A stretch of 64,000 bases of DNA from Firmicutes bacterium CAG:882 (lineage in GTDB: Bacteria; Bacillota; Clostridia; Lachnospirales; Lachnospiraceae). Shown here piece by piece: positions 35,967-44,501 of the stretch. The notes beneath the pieces were generated by a model, which made no database searches, was not told the DNA's origin, and worked only from the letters and a program-made list of their open reading frames with translations. Made by a program: the position numbers and the translations under genes. The stretch lies in contig FR895418.1 of NCBI GenBank assembly GCA_000435595.1, forward strand, positions 4,936 to 68,935, written 5' to 3'. Position 1 is the stretch's first letter; the number at the start of each line of letters is the position of its first letter.

Positions 35967-36598
35967 TCCCTGTCTTTCCAATCACCTGACATGAGCTTAT
36001 CATACTCAGCCCTTGTCAGTTTTCTGTATTCTCCTGGTGCCAAGCTCTCATCGAGCCTTACGCCGCCGATTTCCAATCTCTTAAGAAATATGACACGGCA
36101 GCCTTCGGCGAGCATCATCCTCTTGACCTGATGCTTACGTCCCTCATATATCTCCAGTTCGGCTGCAAATACCGGTCTGTTCCTGTTATATTCGTTGTCA
36201 CGAAAGCGCTTCTTAGGAACAAATCTCTTCTCGAAGTCCTCATACCTTCCGTTCTCGGTCACTGTAAGCTTCGCACCCTTCGTGAGCTTGTCCTCACCCA
36301 TAAGCTGCTGACCACCTTCTATGCGCGCTGCCGCCGCCTCATCAAGCCTGCCTGTCGCAAAAAGATAATACACCTTAGGTGCATGATGTCTCGGATGCAT
36401 AAGCTTCTGGTCAAATTGCCCGTCATTGGTGAACAAAAGCAGTCCCTGCGTATCCTTGTCAAGCCTGCCGACCGGAAACAATTCATCGGCAAGCTCCTTC
36501 GGGAAATACTCCATAACCGTCTTCTGACTTGCATCGCTTCTTGCCGTTATACAGCCTCCCGGCTTATTCATCATGTAATACAGCTTATCCTGAAACAT
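35963..36598 (-). CDS. rRNA pseudouridine synthase (RsuA/RluB family)
   Basis: Small-family pseudouridine synthase of 211 residues. Catalytic Asp in VGRLDKDTQGLLL; MMNKPGGCITARSD near the start; KVYYLFATG and GRKHQVKRMMLAEGCRVIFLKRL at the end. No N-terminal S4 domain is visible, in contrast to most RsuA members. Overlaps the GTPase-NYN gene by 4 nt (ATGA), so the two are translationally coupled. Confidence 0.93.
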   Translation of the reverse strand: MFQDKLYYMMNKPGGCITARSDASQKTVMEYFPKELADELFPVGRLDKDTQGLLLFTNDGQFDQKLMHPRHHAPKVYYLFATGRLDEAAAARIEGGQQLMGEDKLTKGAKLTVTENGRYEDFEKRFVPKKRFRDNEYNRNRPVFAAELEIYEGRKHQVKRMMLAEGCRVIFLKRLEIGGVRLDESLAPGEYRKLTRAEYDKLMSGDWKDRE

Positions 36599-36687
36599 AA
36601 AAAGCACCAATCCTTTAATCACTATGCATGATTATAACAGATTGGTGCCATTATTTGTAGTCAATTTTTGTGTAATTTTAATGAAAT

Positions 36688-37518
36688 TTACTTAATCTTG
36701 TCATATAAGAACTGCTCAGGAAGTGTAACCTTGAAGTCTCTTGCAAGGTGTCTGAAATCATCAGGCTGAATTGTCTGCAGCTTGGTAGGACTCATTGAGA
36801 GCATCTTGACAAGAATCTCGGCCGACTTTTCAACCGTATGCATAAGTCCGAATGTGAGGTCAAAATCCTCACCTGCGGCAAACATTCCATGATGAGCCCA
36901 TATAGCAACATCATACTTCTTCATGAGCTCACTTGTCGCAACAGCTATGTCTCTTCCACCCGGAACCATCCAAGGAACAACACCCACACCGCTTGGGAAT
37001 ACTACAGGACACTCCGTAGCCATCTCCCAAAGCTCTCTTGTAAACACCTGATCATCAAGAGGAAGAACAAATGTAAGTGCAATGATGTTGGTTGTATGAG
37101 CATGATATATTACTCTGTATCTTCCGTCAGTGAGAACCTTCTTGACCTCATGATTCATAAGATGGGACGGAAGCTCACTTGTAGGTCTGCCGCCATTTAC
37201 AAGCCCCCATACAATACGGTACTTCTCACCTGTGCTGTCTATCTCTATCATGCACATTGAATCCTCAGGCTTGATTGCCACGTTGCGGAAATACTTGCCG
37301 CTTCCTGTCACAAGGAAATACTCTCCGGCAAGCTTAGGTACGCTCGTTCCGATTGGCTGCCACTCCTTAGGCCAGAGGAATGTTCTTACTGCCTCAACCT
37401 CCTCAGGCTTGACACGATAAGAAAGATTACCGCCGTTTCTCTCATGCCATCCCTGCTGCCAGCCATCATCTGCCATTCTGATAAAGCCCTTTACAAATTC
37501 AACATCTAAAAAGTTCAT
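36688..37518 (-). CDS. rhaD: L-rhamnulose-1-phosphate aldolase
   Basis: Splits L-rhamnulose-1-phosphate into DHAP and L-lactaldehyde. 276 residues, class II zinc aldolase: NGGNLSYRV (phosphate loop), zinc histidines in IYHAHTTNIIAL and WAHHGMFAAGEDF, VNGGRPTSELPSHL. rhaA and rhaB are not in the window. RBS AGGAGG seven nt before the ATG. Thematically tied to the RG-I lyase locus at 20-28 kb, which releases rhamnose-containing sugars. Confidence 0.95.
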   Translation of the reverse strand: MNFLDVEFVKGFIRMADDGWQQGWHERNGGNLSYRVKPEEVEAVRTFLWPKEWQPIGTSVPKLAGEYFLVTGSGKYFRNVAIKPEDSMCMIEIDSTGEKYRIVWGLVNGGRPTSELPSHLMNHEVKKVLTDGRYRVIYHAHTTNIIALTFVLPLDDQVFTRELWEMATECPVVFPSGVGVVPWMVPGGRDIAVATSELMKKYDVAIWAHHGMFAAGEDFDLTFGLMHTVEKSAEILVKMLSMSPTKLQTIQPDDFRHLARDFKVTLPEQFLYDKIK

Positions 37519-37586
37519 AATAACCTCCTGCATTGGTTTACTTTAAAATCGTCATAATCAAACATAAAACAAATCAAAACCACATC

Positions 37587-37600
37587 TTGTATCTATACAA
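37587..37600. promoter_or_regulatory. Perfect palindrome TTGTATCTATACAA upstream of rhaD
   Basis: A 14-bp perfect inverted repeat about 70 bp before the rhaD start, of the size and TTGT...ACAA form found for GntR-family (AraR-like) sugar repressors. Candidate rhamnose operator; not tested. Confidence 0.5.
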
Positions 37601-37706
37601 TACTACTATTCATGTGAAAAATAAACAACCTTATTTGCAAAAAAAGTGTTTGTTTTTGCTTGTTATGTATTTATCAAGCATAAAACAGCTGTTTTCATAA
37701 ATAAAA

Positions 37707-37770
37707 GCAAAAAAATACCACATACAGACACAAAACAACCATATTGTGTCACGTCCGTATGCGGTATTTT
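37707..37770 (-). terminator. Terminator after the PocR/chemoreceptor-like gene
   Basis: AAAATACC-CATACAGACAC pairs with GTGTC-CGTATG-GGTATTTT; a T run follows on the minus strand. Confidence 0.88.
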
Positions 37771-37788
37771 ACATTCTAATGCAGTCAA

Positions 37789-38559
37789 TCACTTCTTCAT
37801 TGCAGAAACAACCTCTGAAATCTTGCCAATTATATCCTCAATGTCCTTATTTACGGAAGAACTCTTCTCCGAAAGCTTACCAACCTCACCGGCAACTACC
37901 GAGAAGCCTGCTCCCATCTCTCCGGCTCTTGCAGCCTCTATGCTTGCATTGAGTGCAAGAATCTTCTGCTTGCTCTGTATCGAACGAAGTTCGCCGGTCT
38001 TTTTCTTAATTTCTTCAACAAAGTGGTTCGCCTCATCAACACCGCTTGTGAGACTGTTAATGATTTCACCGTTAACTTTGCTTGAATACTCGGCATTGAT
38101 AAAGTTATTGAGAACCTGTCCCAACAGCTCTGCCGATGCATTGATAGACTCCTCTGTGCGCACATTGACCTTGGCGAGTGCATCTATGTACTTATCCTCA
38201 TCCACTCCTATCTCTCTTGCAACCTGTCTGAACTTATCCTCATCAGGATGCTCAGGAAGAACCTGCCCACCGATAACAGAACCTACCTTCTCGCCATTCA
38301 CTGTAAGGTCTATTCCGAAATCAATAAGACCTGCATGGCAATGATATACACCCTTACCTTCTCTGTCACACTTCTCACATCTTCTGCAGCCTTCCTTGCT
38401 GCCTCTTGTCAGCTTTATACAGAAATCGGTAAAATTATAGCAATCGGATATGTACTTTCCGTCCGTACCTACTGCCACTGTCGCCAGCCCTGTCGCCAAA
38501 GCCCAATTCTTCATAATTGCTTCGAATTTGTTCATGTCAGCAAAATCCCTAATCTCCAT
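37789..38559 (-). CDS. Soluble PocR-domain chemoreceptor-like protein
   Basis: 256 residues, no membrane segment. Residues about 1-150 form a PocR ligand-binding domain ([28 protein letters not shown], then [14 protein letters not shown] and GGQVLPEHP), proposed to sense small hydrocarbon metabolites such as propanediol. Residues 160-256 are a short helical hairpin with the methyl-accepting signalling tip ([35 protein letters not shown]). This is far shorter than a full chemoreceptor. Its gene is next to rhaD; lactaldehyde and 1,2-propanediol from rhamnose are plausible ligands. Confidence 0.86.
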   Translation of the reverse strand: MEIRDFADMNKFEAIMKNWALATGLATVAVGTDGKYISDCYNFTDFCIKLTRGSKEGCRRCEKCDREGKGVYHCHAGLIDFGIDLTVNGEKVGSVIGGQVLPEHPDEDKFRQVAREIGVDEDKYIDALAKVNVRTEESINASAELLGQVLNNFINAEYSSKVNGEIINSLTSGVDEANHFVEEIKKKTGELRSIQSKQKILALNASIEAARAGEMGAGFSVVAGEVGKLSEKSSSVNKDIEDIIGKISEVVSAMKK

Positions 38560-38601
38560 ATGCTACCTCCTACATTCATCCTCGCTCGATAAATCTCCTA
38601 T

Positions 38602-38766
38602 TAGTAAAGCGGACATTCGCAATCCGCTTTCGCTACTTGCTCATGAACGCATTCGCTTTGCGAACTGTCAGTGGGAGCTTTTAACTCCCACTGACATAAG
38701 CATCCCCCTTCCACCCGCTTAGTGCTCTACACACTTGAAGCGGGGGATTGCTTATTCTGCGTTCAA
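38602..38766 (-). other. Structured leader of the PocR gene / possible IS200-IS605 end remnant
   Basis: An outer stem TGAACGCA (38644-38651) / TGCGTTCA (38758-38765) encloses a perfect 12-bp hairpin TGTCAGTGGGAG / CTCCCACTGACA (38666-38696) and a second compound hairpin AAGCATCCCCC-CCGCTT / AAGCGGGGG-TGCTT (38698-38755). A third hairpin AAGCGGA / TCCGCTT follows (38607-38629). If transcribed from the minus strand it is a 5' UTR of about 230 nt before the PocR gene. The palindromic character is also typical of IS200/IS605 ends or omega RNA. No U-tract and no ORF inside. Confidence 0.7.
38616..38645. repeat. Dispersed repeat, copy A
   Basis: Same family as copies B and C; reverse complement ATGAGCAAGTAGCGAAAGCG then GATTGCGAAT. 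Lies inside the structured leader of the PocR gene. Confidence 0.6.
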
Positions 38767-38790
38767 AAAAAGATATTTTTGATTTATTTT

Positions 38791-38827
38791 GTTATACAAT
38801 TATAACATATTTATTCCTGAAAATAAA
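38791..38827 (-). promoter_or_regulatory. Promoter with palindrome for the PocR gene
   Basis: Minus strand: -10 TATAAT (38799-38804) and a weak -35 TTTATT (38822-38827) with 17-nt spacer. The -10 lies inside GTTATA-CAAT-TATAAC (38791-38806), a possible operator. Transcription would start near 38792. Confidence 0.6.
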
Positions 38828-38829
38828 CA

Positions 38830-38973
38830 TTTTTTGTATTATTTTATATAAAAAAAGAAGATACCTCAGGGCATTCCTCGTAGCGTTTTAGATGTAATCT
38901 GAACTGCTTTTGCTATTACGATTCCGGTGTAAAGCGGACAGCCATGGAGGGCTGAACATGATATACACATAAA
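38830..38973. other. Intergenic stretch without a gene
   Basis: AT-rich sequence then a GC-richer piece with a small CAGCC/GGCTG hairpin (38941-38956). I see no start-and-RBS supported ORF and no known RNA motif in it. Confidence 0.5.
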
Positions 38974-39010
38974 AATCGCAGCCATGACTCAAGGAATCAT
39001 GACTGCGATA
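38974..39010 (-). terminator. Terminator after the FeoB-associated gene
   Basis: ATCGCAGTCATGA pairs with TCATGGCTGCGAT, followed by TTTTATG on the minus strand. Confidence 0.9.
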
Positions 39011-39056
39011 CCGTGTCAGTATATACCTTTGTAGTTAAATCAGCTCACCCTGCATA

Positions 39057-39194
39057 TTAATGGCAATGTCCCTTGCATCTGCTGCAATCTCCGCCACATA
39101 CAGGTGATTTACCCGACTTCTTATCTTTTACCATACCATGGATAATAAGTCCAACAACTGCTGCAAGCACTGCCGCTACTATCACTGTTCCCAT
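39057..39194 (-). CDS. FeoB-associated Cys-rich membrane microprotein
   Basis: A 45-residue protein not obvious from length alone. One membrane helix (residues 2-21, TVIVAAVLAAVVGLIIHGMV) then a short basic stretch and CGGDCSRCKGHCH, the five-residue-spaced cysteine and histidine tail of the FeoB-associated family that accompanies ferrous iron transporters. It has AGGAGG nine nt upstream of ATG, its own promoter and operator, and a terminator, so it is a free-standing transcription unit; feoA/feoB are not in the window. Presumed iron handling. Confidence 0.88.
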   Translation of the reverse strand: MGTVIVAAVLAAVVGLIIHGMVKDKKSGKSPVCGGDCSRCKGHCH

Positions 39195-39217
39195 ATCCTA
39201 TGACCTCCTATCTTTAT

Positions 39218-39233
39218 GTTAGTGTAATCTAAC
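39218..39233. promoter_or_regulatory. Palindromic operator GTTAG-N6-CTAAC (second copy)
   Basis: GTTAGTGTAATCTAAC overlaps the -10 element of the FeoB-associated gene, ideal for repression. It shares GTTAGTGT-nnn-CTAAC (13 of 16 positions) with the site at 9461-9478. A ferrous or manganese responsive DtxR-like repressor is the natural candidate. Confidence 0.68.
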
Positions 39234-39249
39234 TCGGTTTGAAAGTCAA
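39221..39249 (-). promoter_or_regulatory. Promoter of the FeoB-associated gene
   Basis: Minus strand: -35 TTGACT (39244-39249), 17-nt spacer, -10 TACACT (39221-39226). Leader of about 20 nt before the AGGAGG site. Confidence 0.82.
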
Positions 39250-39256
39250 CAGTTTT

Positions 39257-39697
39257 TTAAAGAGAATACCAGCACATTACAAGAATAATACTTATAACGA
39301 GGAATAACACGCCGATAATCAATGTCGAATACATCGGCTTGGTATTACGTCTGTCCATCTTATCCTGCTTGTAATCATAGTAGCTCTTGCTGCTCCTGTC
39401 CAAGCCCATTCCCGGTATAATCGCGTGTGCTCCCTTGCGGAACGCATAGCCGAATATATCAAAAAAGCCCGTAGTCGATACCCACATAAGAATACCGAAA
39501 CTGATATAGAGCATCGCCGTCACCGAAAATCCGTCGCACACACCCTTGAATCTGTCTGCCAAGGCAAGCTCTGAATTGAACGAACCTCTGAAATTCATCA
39601 CAATAAGTGAGAGGATAAGTGCTATTACAGTCTGCACAAGATATTTTATCCAATTATTTTTCAGAAACGTAACAAACTTATTGCCATTATCTGCCAT
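39257..39697 (-). CDS. DUF3899-like membrane protein linked to Opp
   Basis: 146 residues with three to four membrane helices (about 16-35, 60-76, 122-142). Resembles DUF3899 proteins found at the end of oligopeptide transporter operons in Firmicutes; I give this with caution. Start ATG overlaps the OppF stop (TAATG). Function unknown, presumably in assembly or control of the transporter. Confidence 0.7.
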   Translation of the reverse strand: MADNGNKFVTFLKNNWIKYLVQTVIALILSLIVMNFRGSFNSELALADRFKGVCDGFSVTAMLYISFGILMWVSTTGFFDIFGYAFRKGAHAIIPGMGLDRSSKSYYDYKQDKMDRRNTKPMYSTLIIGVLFLVISIILVMCWYSL

Positions 39698-40800
39698 TAT
39701 TTATTAAGCTCCAACCGGTATCTGTCAAACTCCTCCTGATTACAGTGAACAAAATGTCCCGGTGCAACCTCTCTGAGTGTCGGCTGCTCCTTAGTGTAAT
39801 CATGGTCGCGAAGAGGAACGTATGTTATTCTCTTACGCTGCTTCTCATAATCAGGATCTGGCATAGGAATCGCTGAGAGAAGTGATCTTGTGTAAGGATG
39901 AAGCGGATGTGCAAACAATTCATCCGATGTTGCAAGCTCAACAAGCTTACCGAAGTACATAACACCGATTCTGTCGGAGAAATACTTAACTACCGACAAA
40001 TCATGTGCAATGAAGAGAACGGTAAGACCCATCTTATGGCGAAGGTCATCAAGAAGATTGATAACCTGTGCCTGAATGGATACGTCAAGTGCACTTACAG
40101 GCTCATCGGCAATGATAAGCTCAGGATTCATGATAACAGCTCTGGCAACACCTATACGCTGTCTCTGACCACCGGAGAACTCATGAGGGTATCTTCCGGC
40201 ATGCTCTCTTACGAGACCTACCATCTCAAGTACCTCATATACCTTCTCATCAATCTTTTTCTTGTCCTTCTCGCCTCTGATTATAAGTCCCTCAGCGATA
40301 ATCTGTCCTACCGTCATACGAGGATCAAGAGAGGCAATCGGATCCTGGAAAATCATCTGAATCTCTGTGTTGAATTTCTGTCTCTTATGGTCAGCCCGTG
40401 CAGACTTAATCTCTGCACGCTGCTTGTCTATATATTCCTTTAGCTCGCTCTTCTTCTTGGTGAGTTCAGCCTTCTTCTCAGTCTCGCTGAGCGCAGACTT
40501 CTTAATCACCTCAACATCAGTCTTGTACTGTTCCTGGGCTGTTTCAATATTATTCTTATAGGAAAGGGTTCCTGCTGCAATTCTCTTACCCTTAAAATAA
40601 ATATTTCCGGATGTAATATTGTAGAGCTTTATGATGGAACGGCCTGTGGTAGTCTTACCACAGCCTGACTCACCTACAAGACCGAACACCTCGCCCTTCT
40701 TTATATCAAAACTGACATCATCAACAGCCTTATTAATCTTAAAGTACTGACAAAGGTGCTCTACACGTAATAATACTTCTTCATTCTCATTATTCGGCAT
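39697..40800 (-). CDS. oppF: Oligopeptide ABC transporter ATPase OppF (with coiled-coil insertion)
   Basis: ATP-binding subunit, 367 residues. Walker A GESGCGKT (43-50), Q-loop IFQDP (150-154), signature SGGQRQR (209-215), Walker B IIADEP, and the C-terminal oligopeptide extension HPYTRSLLSAIP. A charged helical segment of about 65 residues (76-143, with SETEKKAELTKKKSELKEYI) is inserted between Walker A and the Q-loop; standard OppF has only about 25 here. Overlaps oppD by 11 nt. Confidence 0.95.
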   Translation of the reverse strand: MPNNENEEVLLRVEHLCQYFKINKAVDDVSFDIKKGEVFGLVGESGCGKTTTGRSIIKLYNITSGNIYFKGKRIAAGTLSYKNNIETAQEQYKTDVEVIKKSALSETEKKAELTKKKSELKEYIDKQRAEIKSARADHKRQKFNTEIQMIFQDPIASLDPRMTVGQIIAEGLIIRGEKDKKKIDEKVYEVLEMVGLVREHAGRYPHEFSGGQRQRIGVARAVIMNPELIIADEPVSALDVSIQAQVINLLDDLRHKMGLTVLFIAHDLSVVKYFSDRIGVMYFGKLVELATSDELFAHPLHPYTRSLLSAIPMPDPDYEKQRKRITYVPLRDHDYTKEQPTLREVAPGHFVHCNQEEFDRYRLELNK

Positions 40801-42958
40801 TTACGGCACCTCCCTTAGACTTCATTCTGGCAATACGCTCTGTAATAATCTTAGGAAGCTCAACCTTAGGAGCATCCGGATGTAAGAGCCATGTTGCCGC
40901 ATAATGTGTATCACTAATCTTGAACATCGGCGGCTGCATCTCAAAATCAATCTGAAGCGCATACTTGTTACGGTCTGCGAATGCGTCACCAACCGGTGGA
41001 TATATCATGTTAGGAGGCGTTCCCGGAATAGCCTCGAGCTTCTCATTGGTATCCACATCAGGCATAGCTGAAAGCAGTGCCCAAGTATATGGATGTGCAG
41101 GAGCATAGAATACATCCTGGCATGTACCCGTCTCTACAATCTTACCCGCATACATAACTGCAATTCTGTCCGCCATGTTGGCAACAACACCGAGGTCATG
41201 TGTGATGAATATGATTGAGAGGTTACGATCCTTCTTAATCTTGTTGATGAGTTCAAGTATCTGCGCCTGAATTGTAACATCAAGTGCCGTCGTAGGCTCA
41301 TCACAGATAAGAATATCCGGGTCTGCCGCAAGTGCTATGGCGATAACGATACGCTGTCTCATACCGCCTGAGAACTCGAACGGATACTGGCGGTATCTCT
41401 TTCTCACATCAGGAATACCAACCTCCTCCATAAGCTTGAGAGCCTTATACTTAGCCATAGACTTTGTAATCTTCATAACAACACCGGATGCATTGTTCTT
41501 AAAGAACTTAATAAGCTCACTTGTCTCATTCTGATAATTTCTTGAATCTGCTGTCTCAAGAACCTCCTTATAATGGTTCTCAAGTCTCTCTATAAGGTCA
41601 ACAATATTCTCCTGAACAAGGTCAAGGTCAACTGCCGTAGAAGGTGCAACCTTCCATGAAGGCGTCTTTCCCTTGGCAACAAGCTTCTCATACTTAGCTG
41701 ACTGATTAGCATGCTTCTTCGCGGCTGTGACATTCTTGTTGATACCCGTAAAATATGAATTTATGAGAATCTTTAAGGTACTGCCGAATGTGTAGGCAAC
41801 ACTGTCCTTGTGAATCTCAAGCTTATCTATCGATGCATCGATAGCCTTTGCCATGATTGCTGCTGCGTCAAGACATACCTTCTTATCAAGCTTGTCAGCC
41901 TCGAATACTGATTTCTGCTCTGCAACAACCTTGAGTGCCTCCTTCTTGAGCTCATTGTACTTCTTTGCATTATGCTCAAGAGCGCCTGCTGCGCACTCAC
42001 GGAAGTTATCAATAAAGTGCTCATCAGCATACTTTCTGAGGAAATCATTGAGTTCCTTTACGCTCTTCTGCGGAAGAGGTTCATTTGCGAACGTGATGTA
42101 ATAGCCCATACTGAAAAAGTCAGGCTCATCCTTCTTAACAGCAGTCTCAATAATCTTATCCATCTCCTTGAGAACACGAGGTACCTCAACGTAGTTTCTG
42201 CTCTTTATCTCACTACCTGATACACTGTTGAGCTCGCCGATAAGTCTTTTAAGCTCGGAAGCCTCCTCGCCGTTTACAACCCAGTCATTGAAAGAGTCAC
42301 CCGCAAGACGTGCAACCTCCTTCAATGTGTACTTCTCATCCTCAAAGGCATTCTTCTCAATATAGAAAAGAATATCCTTTATCTCATCATGAGCCTCAAG
42401 TGCTGCCTCATGTGCCTCATTGTAAGCCTGCTCAAGCTCAATGTGCTTGAACTCGAATTTATCGAAGTTCTTACACATCTGTCTTAACTCCTCAGCCTTA
42501 ACTGAATTGCCTGCCGCCTCTGCCTCAACCATAGCATCCGCTAAGAGAGCAAGTGTATCGTTGAAAGCCGAACGACATGATTTCTGACGTGCCTTACCCT
42601 TTAAGAGCATCGCCTCTGTAAGCTGCTTACCGATACGCATGATAGGGTTAAGGGATGACAACGGATCCTGGAAAATCATGGCTATCTTATCACCGCGGAC
42701 ATGATAGAACTCATCCTCGGAGATACGAAGAAGATCCATGCCATCGTATATTATGGAGCCACTCTCCACTATAGAGTTACCTGCAAGGATACCGAGTATT
42801 GCCTTGCTGGTAACTGACTTACCGGAACCGGACTCTCCTACGATTGCAAGAGTCTCACCCTTATTTAAATCAAAGCTTATATTTCGAACAGCCTGTACCT
42901 TTCCCGCCGGAGTACGGAAGGAAATGACAAGATTATTAACTGATAACTTTTTTTCCAT
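40790..42958 (-). CDS. oppD: Oligopeptide ABC transporter ATPase OppD (with ~375-residue insertion)
   Basis: 722 residues versus about 330 for normal OppD. Walker A GESGSGKS (41-48), Q-loop IFQDP (95-99), then an alpha-helical, lysine/glutamate-rich region from about 122 to 498 with no known motif, followed by signature FSGGMRQR (529-536), Walker B ICDEP (551-555), H-loop THD (586-588) and C-terminal HPYTWALLSAMP. The flanking catalytic elements are intact, so the gene should be functional. The insertion replaces the normally short helical-domain segment that contacts the membrane subunit. Confidence 0.95.
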   Translation of the reverse strand: MEKKLSVNNLVISFRTPAGKVQAVRNISFDLNKGETLAIVGESGSGKSVTSKAILGILAGNSIVESGSIIYDGMDLLRISEDEFYHVRGDKIAMIFQDPLSSLNPIMRIGKQLTEAMLLKGKARQKSCRSAFNDTLALLADAMVEAEAAGNSVKAEELRQMCKNFDKFEFKHIELEQAYNEAHEAALEAHDEIKDILFYIEKNAFEDEKYTLKEVARLAGDSFNDWVVNGEEASELKRLIGELNSVSGSEIKSRNYVEVPRVLKEMDKIIETAVKKDEPDFFSMGYYITFANEPLPQKSVKELNDFLRKYADEHFIDNFRECAAGALEHNAKKYNELKKEALKVVAEQKSVFEADKLDKKVCLDAAAIMAKAIDASIDKLEIHKDSVAYTFGSTLKILINSYFTGINKNVTAAKKHANQSAKYEKLVAKGKTPSWKVAPSTAVDLDLVQENIVDLIERLENHYKEVLETADSRNYQNETSELIKFFKNNASGVVMKITKSMAKYKALKLMEEVGIPDVRKRYRQYPFEFSGGMRQRIVIAIALAADPDILICDEPTTALDVTIQAQILELINKIKKDRNLSIIFITHDLGVVANMADRIAVMYAGKIVETGTCQDVFYAPAHPYTWALLSAMPDVDTNEKLEAIPGTPPNMIYPPVGDAFADRNKYALQIDFEMQPPMFKISDTHYAATWLLHPDAPKVELPKIITERIARMKSKGGAVNAE

Positions 42959-42964
42959 TTTGTA

Positions 42965-44500
42965 TTATTCCTCCGTTCCTCTTAAGGATGGGTTAAACGC
43001 ATCACGAAGACCATTTCCGAACAGGTTGAATGAAATCATAAGTAAGGAAATGACAATCGCCGGGAAAAATATAATGTGCGGATAAGTTGAAAGAAGCGGC
43101 TTACCTGCTGATAACATACTTCCGAGTGATGACATTGTAGCTGAGTCAAGGTTAACAATACCTAAGTATGTCATGTTGGACTCGCTGAATATAACATTAG
43201 GAATCATAAGGATGGAACCTGTTATGATTGTACCCAATGCGTTAGGGAATATATGCTTGAACATAAGTCTTGAATCCCTTGCACCAAGTGTGCGGGCTGC
43301 AAGAATATATTCCTGATTCTTAAAACGATAAAACTGCATACGAACACGGCTTGCCATGCCAATCCAGCCTGTGAGCACGAACGCGAACAGGAAAGATATG
43401 ACTACACCAACCTTGCTTGCAAGATGGAGCTGGAAGAGCGTTACAACTACTACGAAAGGAACACCGCTCAGGATATCTGAGATACGCTCCATTATAAGGT
43501 CAATCGCACCGCCGTAGTATCCTTCAACAGCACCATATATGGCACCGAGGAAAAGATTGATTGCAGACACACCAAGGGCAAGTAAGATTGAGAATCTTAC
43601 GGCCTTTGCAAGTCTTGTGAGAATATCCTGACCATAAGCGTTGGTTCCGAAAAGGAATGAAGGCTCATGACCGTATCTGTACTGGAAGTAGTTGTATGTG
43701 AATACACGAACCTGATATGACTTGGCTGTTGATGTACCACCCACAACAGCGTAACGGTAGGAGCCGTCATCGCCGGCAATACGGATACTGTCATAATCAT
43801 CCGCACCCTTTGTCTTGTAAATCTCAATAAAATTACCGTTCTTGTCAAGCTTTGGAAGTCCCTTGTTGGTACACTGATACCAGATGTTGGCATCATTTTT
43901 AAGCGTAGCAACCTTGAGGGATGATGTATCGACTGCAGGATAGATTACCTGCACGCCCGTCTCATTCTGCCAAGCCTGAATTGCCTGATAATCCTGTGCG
44001 GAAAGTGTCAGGTAAATCATGCCGTTCTTTAAGTAAGAATCTGTTCTTACCTTATAGTATGTTGCATTGTTATTGGCTGCATCCTGAAATGTCGAGTATA
44101 CCTCGGCAGTAGGATTGTGTCCTGTCTCCACAGCAATGGCTTCTCTTCTTAAATAATCGCCCTCCGAGAGTGTCTCTTTGGAGCAGCCGTCCCAGCCTGC
44201 CCATGCAAAAAGGCGACTCTTCGGAAGAAGCTTGCCGTACTGTAAGTATGTCGTGTCCGTAGCTGCCTTCGTGTAATTGTTCTCACAAAAAATCGGAATA
44301 AATATTGCAAACAATACAAGTGCAAGAATAATGTAAGCCGCAACAACGGAACTCTTATTCTTTGCGAACCTTCTCATGGCATCCTTGAAGTAACCTACAG
44401 GCTTAGTCTCAAGCTTCTTGTCATGAATTGACTCATCTCTCTTGTAGAACTCGAATTTCTCCTTAGGGATATTCGTATAATCTGTATTCTTTTTAACCAT
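42965..44500 (-). CDS. oppC: Oligopeptide ABC transporter permease OppC (with large external domain)
   Basis: 511 residues versus about 300. N-terminal cytoplasmic segment, TM1 51-71, then an extracytoplasmic domain of about 205 residues (73-280; contains YYKVRTDSYLKNGMIYLTL and LPKLDKNGNFIEIYKT), then the usual FGTNAYGQD (284-292) and five helices with EAA motif AARTLGARDSRLMFKHIFPN. The external domain faces the substrate-binding protein. Start at ATG 44500, with GGGGGAG overlapping the oppB end; a longer ORF start is rejected. Confidence 0.95.
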   Translation of the reverse strand: MVKKNTDYTNIPKEKFEFYKRDESIHDKKLETKPVGYFKDAMRRFAKNKSSVVAAYIILALVLFAIFIPIFCENNYTKAATDTTYLQYGKLLPKSRLFAWAGWDGCSKETLSEGDYLRREAIAVETGHNPTAEVYSTFQDAANNNATYYKVRTDSYLKNGMIYLTLSAQDYQAIQAWQNETGVQVIYPAVDTSSLKVATLKNDANIWYQCTNKGLPKLDKNGNFIEIYKTKGADDYDSIRIAGDDGSYRYAVVGGTSTAKSYQVRVFTYNYFQYRYGHEPSFLFGTNAYGQDILTRLAKAVRFSILLALGVSAINLFLGAIYGAVEGYYGGAIDLIMERISDILSGVPFVVVVTLFQLHLASKVGVVISFLFAFVLTGWIGMASRVRMQFYRFKNQEYILAARTLGARDSRLMFKHIFPNALGTIITGSILMIPNVIFSESNMTYLGIVNLDSATMSSLGSMLSAGKPLLSTYPHIIFFPAIVISLLMISFNLFGNGLRDAFNPSLRGTEE

Positions 44501-44501
44501 C

